A DNA stretch of 15,493 nt from positions 1 to 15,493 of the forward strand of contig CANEWV010000010.1 of NCBI GenBank assembly GCA_947442905.1. Reading direction: 5' to 3'. Below are positions 1 to 6,960 of this stretch, piece after piece (the first letter of the stretch is position 1; every line of letters begins with the position of its first letter). The notes beneath the pieces are model-generated. The model worked only from the letters and a program-made list of their open reading frames with translations. It had not been told where the DNA came from and did not search any database. Source of the stretch: Chitinophagaceae bacterium (lineage in GTDB: Bacteria; Bacteroidota; Bacteroidia; Chitinophagales; Chitinophagaceae). The position numbers were made by a program, and so were the translations under genes.

Positions 1-702
1 CTCGTCAGGTAGTGCAGCAAAAAAATCAAGGCCCGTTAAAGCCTCTAATTCATCAATACTTATAACAAAGTTTTTAAGAGGCAAACTACTTCCTGCATTG
101 GGCAGCATGAACGCAATGGCTTCCACCCCTTCCTTTGTTTGCTTAAAAATAATTTTATAATAAGCGCAAGGAACGGTGATTGATCTAGCAACAAAACCGC
201 AGCTTTTATTGAGCAAAGGCCCCGTAACCACATAGACACCATTTTTTTGTAATGCCCAATCCCTCACTTTGTCTTCAAGTTTTGACCATATGCCTCTATT
301 AAATGAGGGTGCCTGTGGCGACATATTAGACATGTAAAAACTTTCATTCATAGAAACAGCACTTAGTTTCATATCTGCGGCGGGGCATAAATGCCCCCTG
401 TCGTATCCAGATTTTGTATAACTAGATGGCCCAACGGGATCCGTTATTAATGGGTCTGCTTTAAATTTAGATGCTCTTTTTTGACTGCCATTGATTAACA
501 TGGGTGTAAGTGGGTACGCTACCCACTCTGCTTGTTTATCTTTACTACTGTATGAAAGCGTATAGTAGGTATGTTTAATGGTAAGCCCCTTATTGTTTGT
601 GGGTAATAGGGTATCTGACACTGCACCAGCACCATAAAAGCAAAAAATAAAGCCCCAAACCCATAAAAAAGAATGCGGACGTTTTAAAACATTTTTTTTC
701 AT
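1..702 (-). CDS. Secreted DNA/RNA non-specific endonuclease (NucA/Serratia type), C-terminus cut by window edge
   Basis: Minus-strand reading from the ATG at 700-702 stays open for 234 codons to base 1, so the C-terminus lies outside the window. Residues 1-28 form a basic then hydrophobic Sec signal peptide. The mature part carries the betabetaalpha-metal nuclease signature: DRGH at residues 101-104 (H104 the expected general base), then a SNMSPQ-xx-SFNRG block with N135 as expected Mg ligand and E143 eight residues on, the same spacing as the H/N/E triad of Serratia nuclease. The family cleaves single- and double-stranded DNA and RNA without sequence specificity. Export suggests nucleic-acid scavenging or degradation outside the cytoplasm. 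It starts 6 bases after the stop of the upstream quinoprotein gene, so the two are probably co-transcribed, though no functional link is evident. Confidence 0.9.
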   Translation of the reverse strand, partial: MKKNVLKRPHSFLWVWGFIFCFYGAGAVSDTLLPTNNKGLTIKHTYYTLSYSSKDKQAEWVAYPLTPMLINGSQKRASKFKADPLITDPVGPSSYTKSGYDRGHLCPAADMKLSAVSMNESFYMSNMSPQAPSFNRGIWSKLEDKVRDWALQKNGVYVVTGPLLNKSCGFVARSITVPCAYYKIIFKQTKEGVEAIAFMLPNAGSSLPLKNFVISIDELEALTGLDFFAALPDE

Positions 703-708
703 CAGCAA

Positions 709-2865
709 TTATTGTAAAGTAAATGCAACATATGCATCACTCGTTTTACCTCCCCACTTAGAACCACCGCAAGCAATAACAACATACTGTTTTCCATTGA
801 CTTCATAGATACTTGGCGTGGCAACACCAGGAGCAGGCAAATCTATTTCTCGAAGTATTTTACCAGTGCGTTTGTGGATGATTCTAAATTTTCCATCCGC
901 AGATGCACCTATAAACAGTAGCCCCCCTTTTGTTACAACTGGACCTCCATAATTTTCTCGACCTGTTGCTGGAATCCCCATTGCTTTTAGTGCTTCAAAT
1001 TCTCCAAATGGAATTTTCCAAACATGTGCACCAGTTTTTAAATCAATAGCTGTTAATGAACCCCATGGTGGTCGAATAGCAGGATATCCTTCGGGGGTTA
1101 AAAATTTATTGTAACCAGTAAATCCATAGGTTGTTTTTTGGGGAGGTAATAATTTAGATACGTCACCGGTATATTTTATTTGCTGTGCATTTTTTACATT
1201 CAACACATAAGATGCAAGTGCTGTTTTTTCCTGTATGGTTAATACATTATTGCCTGGCATCATTCTTTTGCCAGTTGTTACAAGTTGAGAAAAAGAAGTA
1301 ACAGTATACTTTTTATCTGCACCAACTATTGATGGATAATTGCCGCCCCCTTGCATTTCAGTGCCATGACATTTCATACAATTTTGCGTATAAATTATTT
1401 TACCAGCCTCATAATTTATCAATAGTGTTTTATCATTTTTTTTATTTTCAACCATATTTAAAAGCCAAGCCATTTCGTTGGTATTGACATATAAAAACTG
1501 TGTTTCTGGATCAAATGACGGCCCACCCCACTCTGCTCCACCATCATAACCTGGAAGCACAATCGTTCCATTTACAGAAGGCGGTGTAAATATTTTACTA
1601 GGTCCATAATTTAAAAAAGTTTTTTTTATGGAAGCATAACTACTTGCATCTACTATATCATTTAAGTCAGCACTATTAAATGATTGTCGAACAAGAGGCT
1701 TAGGAATTACTGGCATAGGTTGCGTAGGCCATAGCTTTTCATTTTCTAGCGTTGTTGCCGTATTTACTGACACTTCCTTAACTGGAAACAGAGGCTTACC
1801 CGTTTCACGGTCTAATAAAAAAACAAAACCCGTTTTAGTTGTTTGCGCAACGGCATCTATTTGTTTTCCTTTATGCGTAACTGTAACAAGGGCTGGAGGA
1901 GCTGGTAAATCCATATCCCACACATCATGGTGTACGGTTTGAAAATGCCATTTTAATTTACCTGTTGCCGCATCTATGGCGAGTAACGAATTACCATACA
2001 ATCCCATACCGGTTCTATTTCCTCCGTAAAAATCGTTGGTAGGATTACCAGTCGGTGCAAATAAAATACCTCTTTTTTCATCTAAGCTAAACCCAGCCCA
2101 ACTATTGGTTGAACCCATATGCCTGTAGGCCGTTGTATCATCCCAAGTTTCATAACCTTTGTCTTGCGGATAAGGTATGGTATGAAAAATCCATTGTTGC
2201 TTTCCTGTTAAAACATCAAATGCCCTGATGTGGCCAGGCGTTTCTTCGCCAACCAACCCACTTACAAAAAATAAATTTTTATACACCATTACGGGAGAAG
2301 TTGGCGCTACAAATAATTTAGTAGGGTCTCGATCTAAACCGTTCACCAAGCTAATTCCACCATCGGTTCCAAAACTTGGCACTAATTTTCCGGTTGTTGC
2401 ATTTACACAAAATACAATGGGGCCAACAGTATAAATAATTCGTTTATCATTTTCTTTTTCCCAATAAGCTACGCCCCTGTTCATATTTACACTACTTCTA
2501 TGCCATGTTTTATTGGAGGCAGAATCGGCAGGATTAAATGTCCATATTTCTTTACCGGTTGCCGCGTTAACCGCAAATAATTTTAATTTAGGTGACACAC
2601 CATACATTACGCCTTCTACTATAATTGGATTGCACTCCATTGGGCCAAATTTGGTACTATCATTATTTTCGGTATGGTAGACCCATGCAACACCCAGTTT
2701 GGCATAATTGGTTGTATCGATTTGCTGTAAGGCCGAGTATTTTAAATTTTCACTTCCACCCCCTGTTTTAGCCCATGATAAATAAGTGGGTTGCTGAGTG
2801 TCGCAAGCAAGCATAAGTATGAGCACTGACAAAAAAAGAAGCCATTTATTAGTGGGACTGGTCAT
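709..2865 (-). CDS. PQQ-dependent dehydrogenase (membrane glucose dehydrogenase-like propeller) with inserted cytochrome c domain, lipoprotein
   Basis: 718 residues. A lipoprotein signal (lipobox ending LAC, lipidated C21) places it in the periplasm or on a membrane. Residues about 25-480 and 600-718 form an eight-bladed quinoprotein propeller with repeated AxxxTGK-x-W blade motifs. HHDVWDMD at 312-319 and QTTKTG at 341-346 give the D317/K344 pair, 27 residues apart, matching the catalytic Asp/Lys spacing of E. coli membrane glucose dehydrogenase. Between the last blades, residues about 485-560 are a class I cytochrome c domain: CMKCH at 496-500 binds heme, and M535 or M536 is the likely distal ligand. 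Electrons from alcohol or aldose oxidation would pass from PQQ to this heme and on to the respiratory chain. The substrate is not predictable; there is no vicinal Cys-Cys of the methanol/ethanol dehydrogenases. No PQQ biosynthesis genes lie in the window, so cofactor may be scavenged. It is divergent from the TonB operon. Confidence 0.93.
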   Translation of the reverse strand: MTSPTNKWLLFLSVLILMLACDTQQPTYLSWAKTGGGSENLKYSALQQIDTTNYAKLGVAWVYHTENNDSTKFGPMECNPIIVEGVMYGVSPKLKLFAVNAATGKEIWTFNPADSASNKTWHRSSVNMNRGVAYWEKENDKRIIYTVGPIVFCVNATTGKLVPSFGTDGGISLVNGLDRDPTKLFVAPTSPVMVYKNLFFVSGLVGEETPGHIRAFDVLTGKQQWIFHTIPYPQDKGYETWDDTTAYRHMGSTNSWAGFSLDEKRGILFAPTGNPTNDFYGGNRTGMGLYGNSLLAIDAATGKLKWHFQTVHHDVWDMDLPAPPALVTVTHKGKQIDAVAQTTKTGFVFLLDRETGKPLFPVKEVSVNTATTLENEKLWPTQPMPVIPKPLVRQSFNSADLNDIVDASSYASIKKTFLNYGPSKIFTPPSVNGTIVLPGYDGGAEWGGPSFDPETQFLYVNTNEMAWLLNMVENKKNDKTLLINYEAGKIIYTQNCMKCHGTEMQGGGNYPSIVGADKKYTVTSFSQLVTTGKRMMPGNNVLTIQEKTALASYVLNVKNAQQIKYTGDVSKLLPPQKTTYGFTGYNKFLTPEGYPAIRPPWGSLTAIDLKTGAHVWKIPFGEFEALKAMGIPATGRENYGGPVVTKGGLLFIGASADGKFRIIHKRTGKILREIDLPAPGVATPSIYEVNGKQYVVIACGGSKWGGKTSDAYVAFTLQ

Positions 2866-2892
2866 ATGGGTTAATTGTGCCTAAAATGTGTG

Positions 2893-2924
2893 GTAAACTA
2901 CTTATTTTAACGGTAATTTGACAA
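2893..2924 (-). promoter_or_regulatory. Candidate Bacteroidota promoter for the quinoprotein-nuclease pair
   Basis: On the minus strand a TTG (2922-2924) is followed after 21 bases by TAGTTTAC (2893-2900), a partial match to the Bacteroidota TTG/TAnnTTTG promoter with the two last bases off. It would start transcription about 20-25 bases before the ATG at 2863-2865. The match is weak and rests on spacing. Confidence 0.3.
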
Positions 2925-2977
2925 TAATTATAGGCTTTAATTGGACCGAATTTTAAAAAATAGGTCCCAAAAATGAG

Positions 2978-2985
2978 TACCTTTG
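2978..2985 (+). promoter_or_regulatory. TAnnTTTG -7 promoter element directly in front of an ATG
   Basis: TACCTTTG is a perfect match to the Bacteroidota -7 element. It ends only 4 bases before the ATG at 2990, so transcription would start at or within a few bases of the start codon, giving a leaderless or nearly leaderless mRNA for the TonB operon. No TTG is visible at the expected -33 distance (about 2954-2959 is an A-run), so the upstream element is missing or degenerate. Confidence 0.6.
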
Positions 2986-2989
2986 TAAT

Positions 2990-3331
2990 ATGCGACTAAC
3001 ACAAACCATAAAACAACTTTTAGCCCTGGCTATGCTGGTTGTTTTTGCGTTTAGCATTACGCCGCAAAAAACCATTCACGACTTTGTTGCTGGACACGCA
3101 GATCCTACCAAATGCGAAGTGCATATTAAAGCACCCATCGAGCAGGTTGAAAAAGCGCAACTACATTGCACATTTGATTTTCAGGTAGCAACAACTCCGT
3201 TTGTGAGTTACCATTTTACAGTTTTAGTTCCTACACCTACAGAGGCAAGGGCACAAAACGATACGTACAAAGAAATCCAGATTTATACGGTTCATATTTC
3301 TAAAGAATCGCGTGGTCCACCTCGTTGCTAA
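2990..3331 (+). CDS. Small secreted protein with C-terminal RGPP motif, first gene of TonB-receptor operon
   Basis: 113 residues with a clear N-terminal signal or anchor (about residues 7-23, hydrophobic after a basic start) and a His/Cys-containing body: HDF, GHAD, a KCEVH block, LHC, and a C-terminal SRGPPRC. Small exported proteins of this size ending in RGPP or similar are, to my recollection, common just upstream of TonB-dependent receptors in Bacteroidota, and resemble in layout the proteobacterial DUF2946 proteins that end in RAPP near copper-related receptors. I do not recognise a named family. The scattered Cys/His residues would suit metal binding or delivery, which is inference. 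It lies 52 bases before the receptor gene in the same orientation, under the TACCTTTG promoter. Confidence 0.7.
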   Translation: MRLTQTIKQLLALAMLVVFAFSITPQKTIHDFVAGHADPTKCEVHIKAPIEQVEKAQLHCTFDFQVATTPFVSYHFTVLVPTPTEARAQNDTYKEIQIYTVHISKESRGPPRC

Positions 3332-3383
3332 TATTTTATAGCATAATTTTATTTTCTTTTTTTCGGTATTCAATTTTATTATT

Positions 3384-5684
3384 TTGAACGTAACTAAATG
3401 TATTGTGTCATTGTGCATAATGACATGTCTAACAATTTTTCAAGTCAAGGCCCAAAAATGTAATTTGGTGCTGTCAGGTGTTGTGATGGATGCATCTAAC
3501 AATGCGCCTCTCGAAAAAGCAGTGGTTGAAATAAAAGAGTTAGGCCTTAAATTTATTACAGATATAGAAGGCCATTACCATTTTTACAATTTGTGTAAAG
3601 GCAGCTATACGATTGTGGTAAACCACATGAGTTGTGATAGTATCAAGTATAAATTAACAGTACAGCAAAATGTCATTCAAAATTTTAAGCTGCCACATGC
3701 CATTAATGAACTTGAAAATGTGAGTGTAAATGCCAAAAGAGACCTTAATGTAAACACCATTAAGGAGGTTTTGAGTAGTAAGGTGGTGGATGCCACTAGA
3801 GGGCAAAGTTTAGGAGAAGTATTAAGCCGCGCAAATGGGGTTACTGTTTTACAAACGGGTAGTACCATTTTTAAACCTGTAATTCATGGACTTCATAGCC
3901 AGCGCGTGCTGCTTATTAATAATGGTGTAAGGCTTGAGAGTCAACAATGGGGCAGCGATCACGCACCCGAAATTGACCCTTTTATTGCCGAAAAATTTAC
4001 CATCATTAAAGGCGCAGGTGCACTCCGTTATGGGAACGATGCCATAGCTGGTGCGGTTTTAATTGAACCAAAGGCGTTACCTAAACAAGCCCAAACAAAT
4101 GCCGAAATTAACACAGGTTATTTTTCAAATAACAGGCAATATGTAATGAGTGGCATGCTCGAATCATCTCCTATTAAACATCCTGAACTGAGTTACCGTA
4201 TTCAGGCTACTTATAAAAAGGGAGGCAATGCAAGAACGCCTAACTACTGGTTATACAACACAGGTTTACAAGAAATTAATTATTCGGCAAGTGCTGGATT
4301 AAGAAAAGAGAAATACAATACTGAAATATTTGTAAGTAGTTTTAACACGGATCTGGGCATTTTTATTGGCTCGCATGTAGGTAATTTAAGTGATTTGCAA
4401 AACGCCATCATATCAAGTAAACCCTTACAAAATATTGATGCGTTTAGTTATACCATTGGCAGGCCCAAACAAAATGTACAGCACTATACGTTGAAGTCAA
4501 AATCTCAGATTTATTTACCCAATAATAGTAAGCTCAATCTTTTAGTAACGTATCAAAAAAACTTACGAAAAGAATATGACAGGGCTTTACTTAGTAATAG
4601 ACCAGAGTTAGATTTAGACATTTCTACCACAAGTGCCGACATTAATTATGAAAGTAGTTCCAATAAAAAAATAACAAGTAACATCGGTACCGTAGTAATG
4701 CTCCAAGAAAATATATGGGCAGGTAGCAGGTTTTTTATACCAAACTTTCGCGCGGAAAACGTTGCAGTTTATAGCATCCATAATTACAATTTAAACAATT
4801 GGATGTTTGACGCTGGTGCCAGATTTGACTACAGACACTTAACTACTTTCCGGAACAAAGCAGATAGCGTTTCTGCTGCAGACCGTACTTTTGGTAATAT
4901 GTCTGGTACCCTGGGTGCAACCTATAAAATATCGCCTCACTTTAAATGGCTTATCAATGGTGCCTATGCTTGGAGAGCGCCGCAGGTTAATGAACTGTAT
5001 GTAAATGGGTTACACCATGGCACAGCAAGTTTTGAAATTGGTGATCCCAAATTAAAAAGTGAAAAAGCAATTAACCTTTCTACACAGTTAAAATATCAAA
5101 CCGATAGTAGCTGGCAGTTTGACCTTGGTTTTTATAATAATATCATAACTGATTTTATTAATCTAACGCCATCGGTACCTGCTACTTTAACGTTAAGAGG
5201 GGCCTATCCTACTTTTAGATTTGTGCAAAGCAATGCGGTGTTAAGAGGCATCGATTTTAGTGTACATAAAACACTTAACCGTTCATGGATGGCGGGTGCT
5301 AAAACAGCACTTTTATGGGCAAAAAATAGAGATACCAAAGAATGGATTATCCAAATGCCTTCGAACAGAATTGAAGGTGATATCACGTATTCTTTTGCCA
5401 ATAAACTACTACCAGGCGCTGCTATTGAATTACGCTACATGCATATCATGCAGCAAACAAGAATTCCTACAAGTATTGCCGATTACATTCCACCACCAAT
5501 TGCATACAGCCTACTTAATTTAGATTTTAGTAGTGACGTAGCTGTTGGAAAAAAACAAATTAGTGTAGGATTAACCGTTGTTAATTTACTCAATCAAACC
5601 TACCGTGATTACATGAATAGGTTTAGGTATTTTAATGACGAGCCAGGAAGATCCATTAATCTCCGAATTAAATTAAAATTATGA
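3384..5684 (+). CDS. TonB-dependent outer-membrane receptor, ZnuD-like, TTG start
   Basis: 766 residues. A TTG start at 3384 is preferred because it gives a complete signal peptide (basic K5, hydrophobic core, cut near KAQ at 22-24); the first in-frame ATG at 3420 would leave only about 12 residues before the cut, and an in-frame stop lies at 3339. Residues about 27-105 are a carboxypeptidase-regulatory-like domain, ENVSVNA near 111-117 looks like a TonB box, 125-230 the plug, 240-766 the beta-barrel ending NLRIKLKL. The plug contains a KPVIHGL...RVLLINNGV...SDHAPEIDP pattern that recalls ZnuD-type zinc receptors, so a metal or metal complex is a reasonable ligand guess, but the SusC features of glycan receptors are absent and the ligand is unproven. 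The stop overlaps the next ATG (ATGA at 5681-5684), coupling it to the lipoprotein gene. Confidence 0.93.
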   Translation: MNVTKCIVSLCIMTCLTIFQVKAQKCNLVLSGVVMDASNNAPLEKAVVEIKELGLKFITDIEGHYHFYNLCKGSYTIVVNHMSCDSIKYKLTVQQNVIQNFKLPHAINELENVSVNAKRDLNVNTIKEVLSSKVVDATRGQSLGEVLSRANGVTVLQTGSTIFKPVIHGLHSQRVLLINNGVRLESQQWGSDHAPEIDPFIAEKFTIIKGAGALRYGNDAIAGAVLIEPKALPKQAQTNAEINTGYFSNNRQYVMSGMLESSPIKHPELSYRIQATYKKGGNARTPNYWLYNTGLQEINYSASAGLRKEKYNTEIFVSSFNTDLGIFIGSHVGNLSDLQNAIISSKPLQNIDAFSYTIGRPKQNVQHYTLKSKSQIYLPNNSKLNLLVTYQKNLRKEYDRALLSNRPELDLDISTTSADINYESSSNKKITSNIGTVVMLQENIWAGSRFFIPNFRAENVAVYSIHNYNLNNWMFDAGARFDYRHLTTFRNKADSVSAADRTFGNMSGTLGATYKISPHFKWLINGAYAWRAPQVNELYVNGLHHGTASFEIGDPKLKSEKAINLSTQLKYQTDSSWQFDLGFYNNIITDFINLTPSVPATLTLRGAYPTFRFVQSNAVLRGIDFSVHKTLNRSWMAGAKTALLWAKNRDTKEWIIQMPSNRIEGDITYSFANKLLPGAAIELRYMHIMQQTRIPTSIADYIPPPIAYSLLNLDFSSDVAVGKKQISVGLTVVNLLNQTYRDYMNRFRYFNDEPGRSINLRIKLKL

Positions 5685-6229
5685 AACAATTAAAAGTAGG
5701 TATCATTTACGCCGTGTTTATGATGTTAATGGTAGGTTGCTCTAAAGACGTAAGCAAACCCAATGACGAAAACGAACACGAAGCCATCAACAAAATAGAA
5801 CTCGTGTTTGCAGAAACGGGCGGCGCTACCAACAGCTTTGTGATAGAAGATCCGGATGGCGATGGCGGCAACCCACCTTCAAGAATTGACACGATTAAAT
5901 TAAACAGTAATAAGCAATATAACCTTACTGTAAAAGTGTACAATATTGCAAGTGGCGTTATTAAAGAAGTGTCTTCCACCATTTTAGCTCAAGCAACTTC
6001 ACACGAATTCTATTTTATACCATCAGGTGTATCTGTAACGGTTCAAAAAACAGATAAAGACAAAAGCGGATACCCTATTGGTTTTTTAAGCAGTTGGCAA
6101 ACAGCGGCTTCGGGTACAGGAAGCATACTGTTTAAACTGATGCACAAAACAGCCCTAAAAGGCCCTAACGATGGCCCAAATGTAGGCCACAGCGACATTC
6201 AATTAAATTTACCAATCATTATTAAGTAA
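5681..6229 (+). CDS. Receptor-coupled lipoprotein with DPDGDGG acidic loop
   Basis: 182 residues, lipoprotein signal with lipidated Cys at residue 20 (MVGC). After an acidic, His-bearing linker (NDENEHEA) comes a beta-rich domain with a DPDGDGGNPP loop at about residues 58-67, a DxDxDG-like arrangement that could hold calcium, and a late GPNDGPNVGHSDI segment. Small lipoproteins of this shape recur next to TonB receptors in Bacteroidota and are sometimes labelled type 1 periplasmic binding fold proteins; that label is from memory and not backed by a visible fold here. The start codon overlaps the receptor stop (ATGA), so synthesis is probably coupled at a fixed ratio, which argues for a partner of the receptor, such as a surface ligand-capture lipoprotein. 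Confidence 0.78.
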   Translation: MKQLKVGIIYAVFMMLMVGCSKDVSKPNDENEHEAINKIELVFAETGGATNSFVIEDPDGDGGNPPSRIDTIKLNSNKQYNLTVKVYNIASGVIKEVSSTILAQATSHEFYFIPSGVSVTVQKTDKDKSGYPIGFLSSWQTAASGTGSILFKLMHKTALKGPNDGPNVGHSDIQLNLPIIIK

Positions 6230-6239
6230 AAACAAACCC

Positions 6240-6845
6240 ATGAAAAAGAGTATTATTTTTTTATTGAGCATTTTAATTTCAAGTGCAACATTTGCGCAAG
6301 TTAGTTTTGGAGTAAAAGCAGGTTACAACGCCGCAAGTGTAAAATCGAATGATGCAGAAATTACCGATGACGGACAAACATTGTCTGGTTTTCATATTGG
6401 TTCTGTATTGAGCGTTCCGTTTAATAAAAGTGTTTCGTTTCAAACAGGTCTTAACCTTGGAACCAAAGGTGTAAATGTGGCTCACCAAGGACATGGCGAT
6501 AAATTTAAATTTACTGCACTTGACATTCCTTTAAATATTGTGGTTCACAGCAAAAAAGGTTTGTTTGCAGGAACAGGTTTAAACCTTGGCTATAATTTGT
6601 CAGGAAAATTAGACGCGGAGGACGACCCTACCGAAAATTATGATTTTGAATTTGGTAGCGATAAGAATTTTACAAGAGCAGATCTTGGCGTAAACTTTTT
6701 AGTAGGCTACCAAACAAAGTCTGGCATTTTTGTTAGCGCTAATAGTTTAATGAGCTTAACAGATATTGCACCTAGTGCCCTTAGCTGGAAAAACAATGTA
6801 ATCAGTTTATCTATTGGATATACCTTAAAGTCTTCTAAAAAATAG
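6240..6845 (+). CDS. Outer-membrane beta-barrel protein (PorT-like, PF13568 type)
   Basis: 201 residues. Signal peptide residues 1-19 cut after FAQ, then VSFGVKAGYNAAS, the typical first strand of the small Bacteroidota porin-like barrels. Alternating hydrophobic strands follow with polar turns (FQTGLNLGTKGVN, LFAGTGLNLGYNLSG, ADLGVNFLVGYQ), ending in a strand SLSIGYTLKS. About eight strands fit the length. The family has no enzymatic signature and its role is usually structural or unknown. It follows the lipoprotein stop by 10 bases and precedes a strong terminator, so it is the last gene of the receptor operon, and may help assemble or stabilise the receptor-lipoprotein pair. Confidence 0.85.
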   Translation: MKKSIIFLLSILISSATFAQVSFGVKAGYNAASVKSNDAEITDDGQTLSGFHIGSVLSVPFNKSVSFQTGLNLGTKGVNVAHQGHGDKFKFTALDIPLNIVVHSKKGLFAGTGLNLGYNLSGKLDAEDDPTENYDFEFGSDKNFTRADLGVNFLVGYQTKSGIFVSANSLMSLTDIAPSALSWKNNVISLSIGYTLKSSKK

Positions 6846-6872
6846 AGGGGTTCGAGAAAATTTTAGTGTTTT

Positions 6873-6907
6873 ACAAAGGCCGCCCAAAGGGCGGCCTTTG
6901 TTTTTTT
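6873..6907 (+). terminator. Strong intrinsic terminator of the TonB-receptor operon
   Basis: A perfect 13-bp stem (6873-6885 with 6889-6901), rich in G/C in its core (GGCCGCCC), closes a 3-base AAA loop and is followed by a run of seven T at 6901-6907. It separates the uptake operon from the downstream quinoprotein gene at 6961. Confidence 0.92.
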
Positions 6908-6960
6908 ATAGCAAGCCTTATTTTTTATTGAAAAATAGTATATTTAAGTAAACAAAAAGT

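Noticed and set aside
60..242. 60-codon minus-strand open frame
   Set aside because: It lies inside the nuclease gene in another frame; the nuclease frame has the DRGH, NMSPQ and signal-peptide features, this one has none.
2990..3331. Assignment to the HYC_CC_PP small-protein family
   Set aside because: The N-terminal HYC and central CC motifs are absent; only a PP near the C-terminus is shared.
3384..5684. SusC-type glycan receptor with the following lipoprotein as SusD
   Set aside because: The receptor is shorter than SusC, and the lipoprotein is 182 residues with no TPR-rich SusD features.
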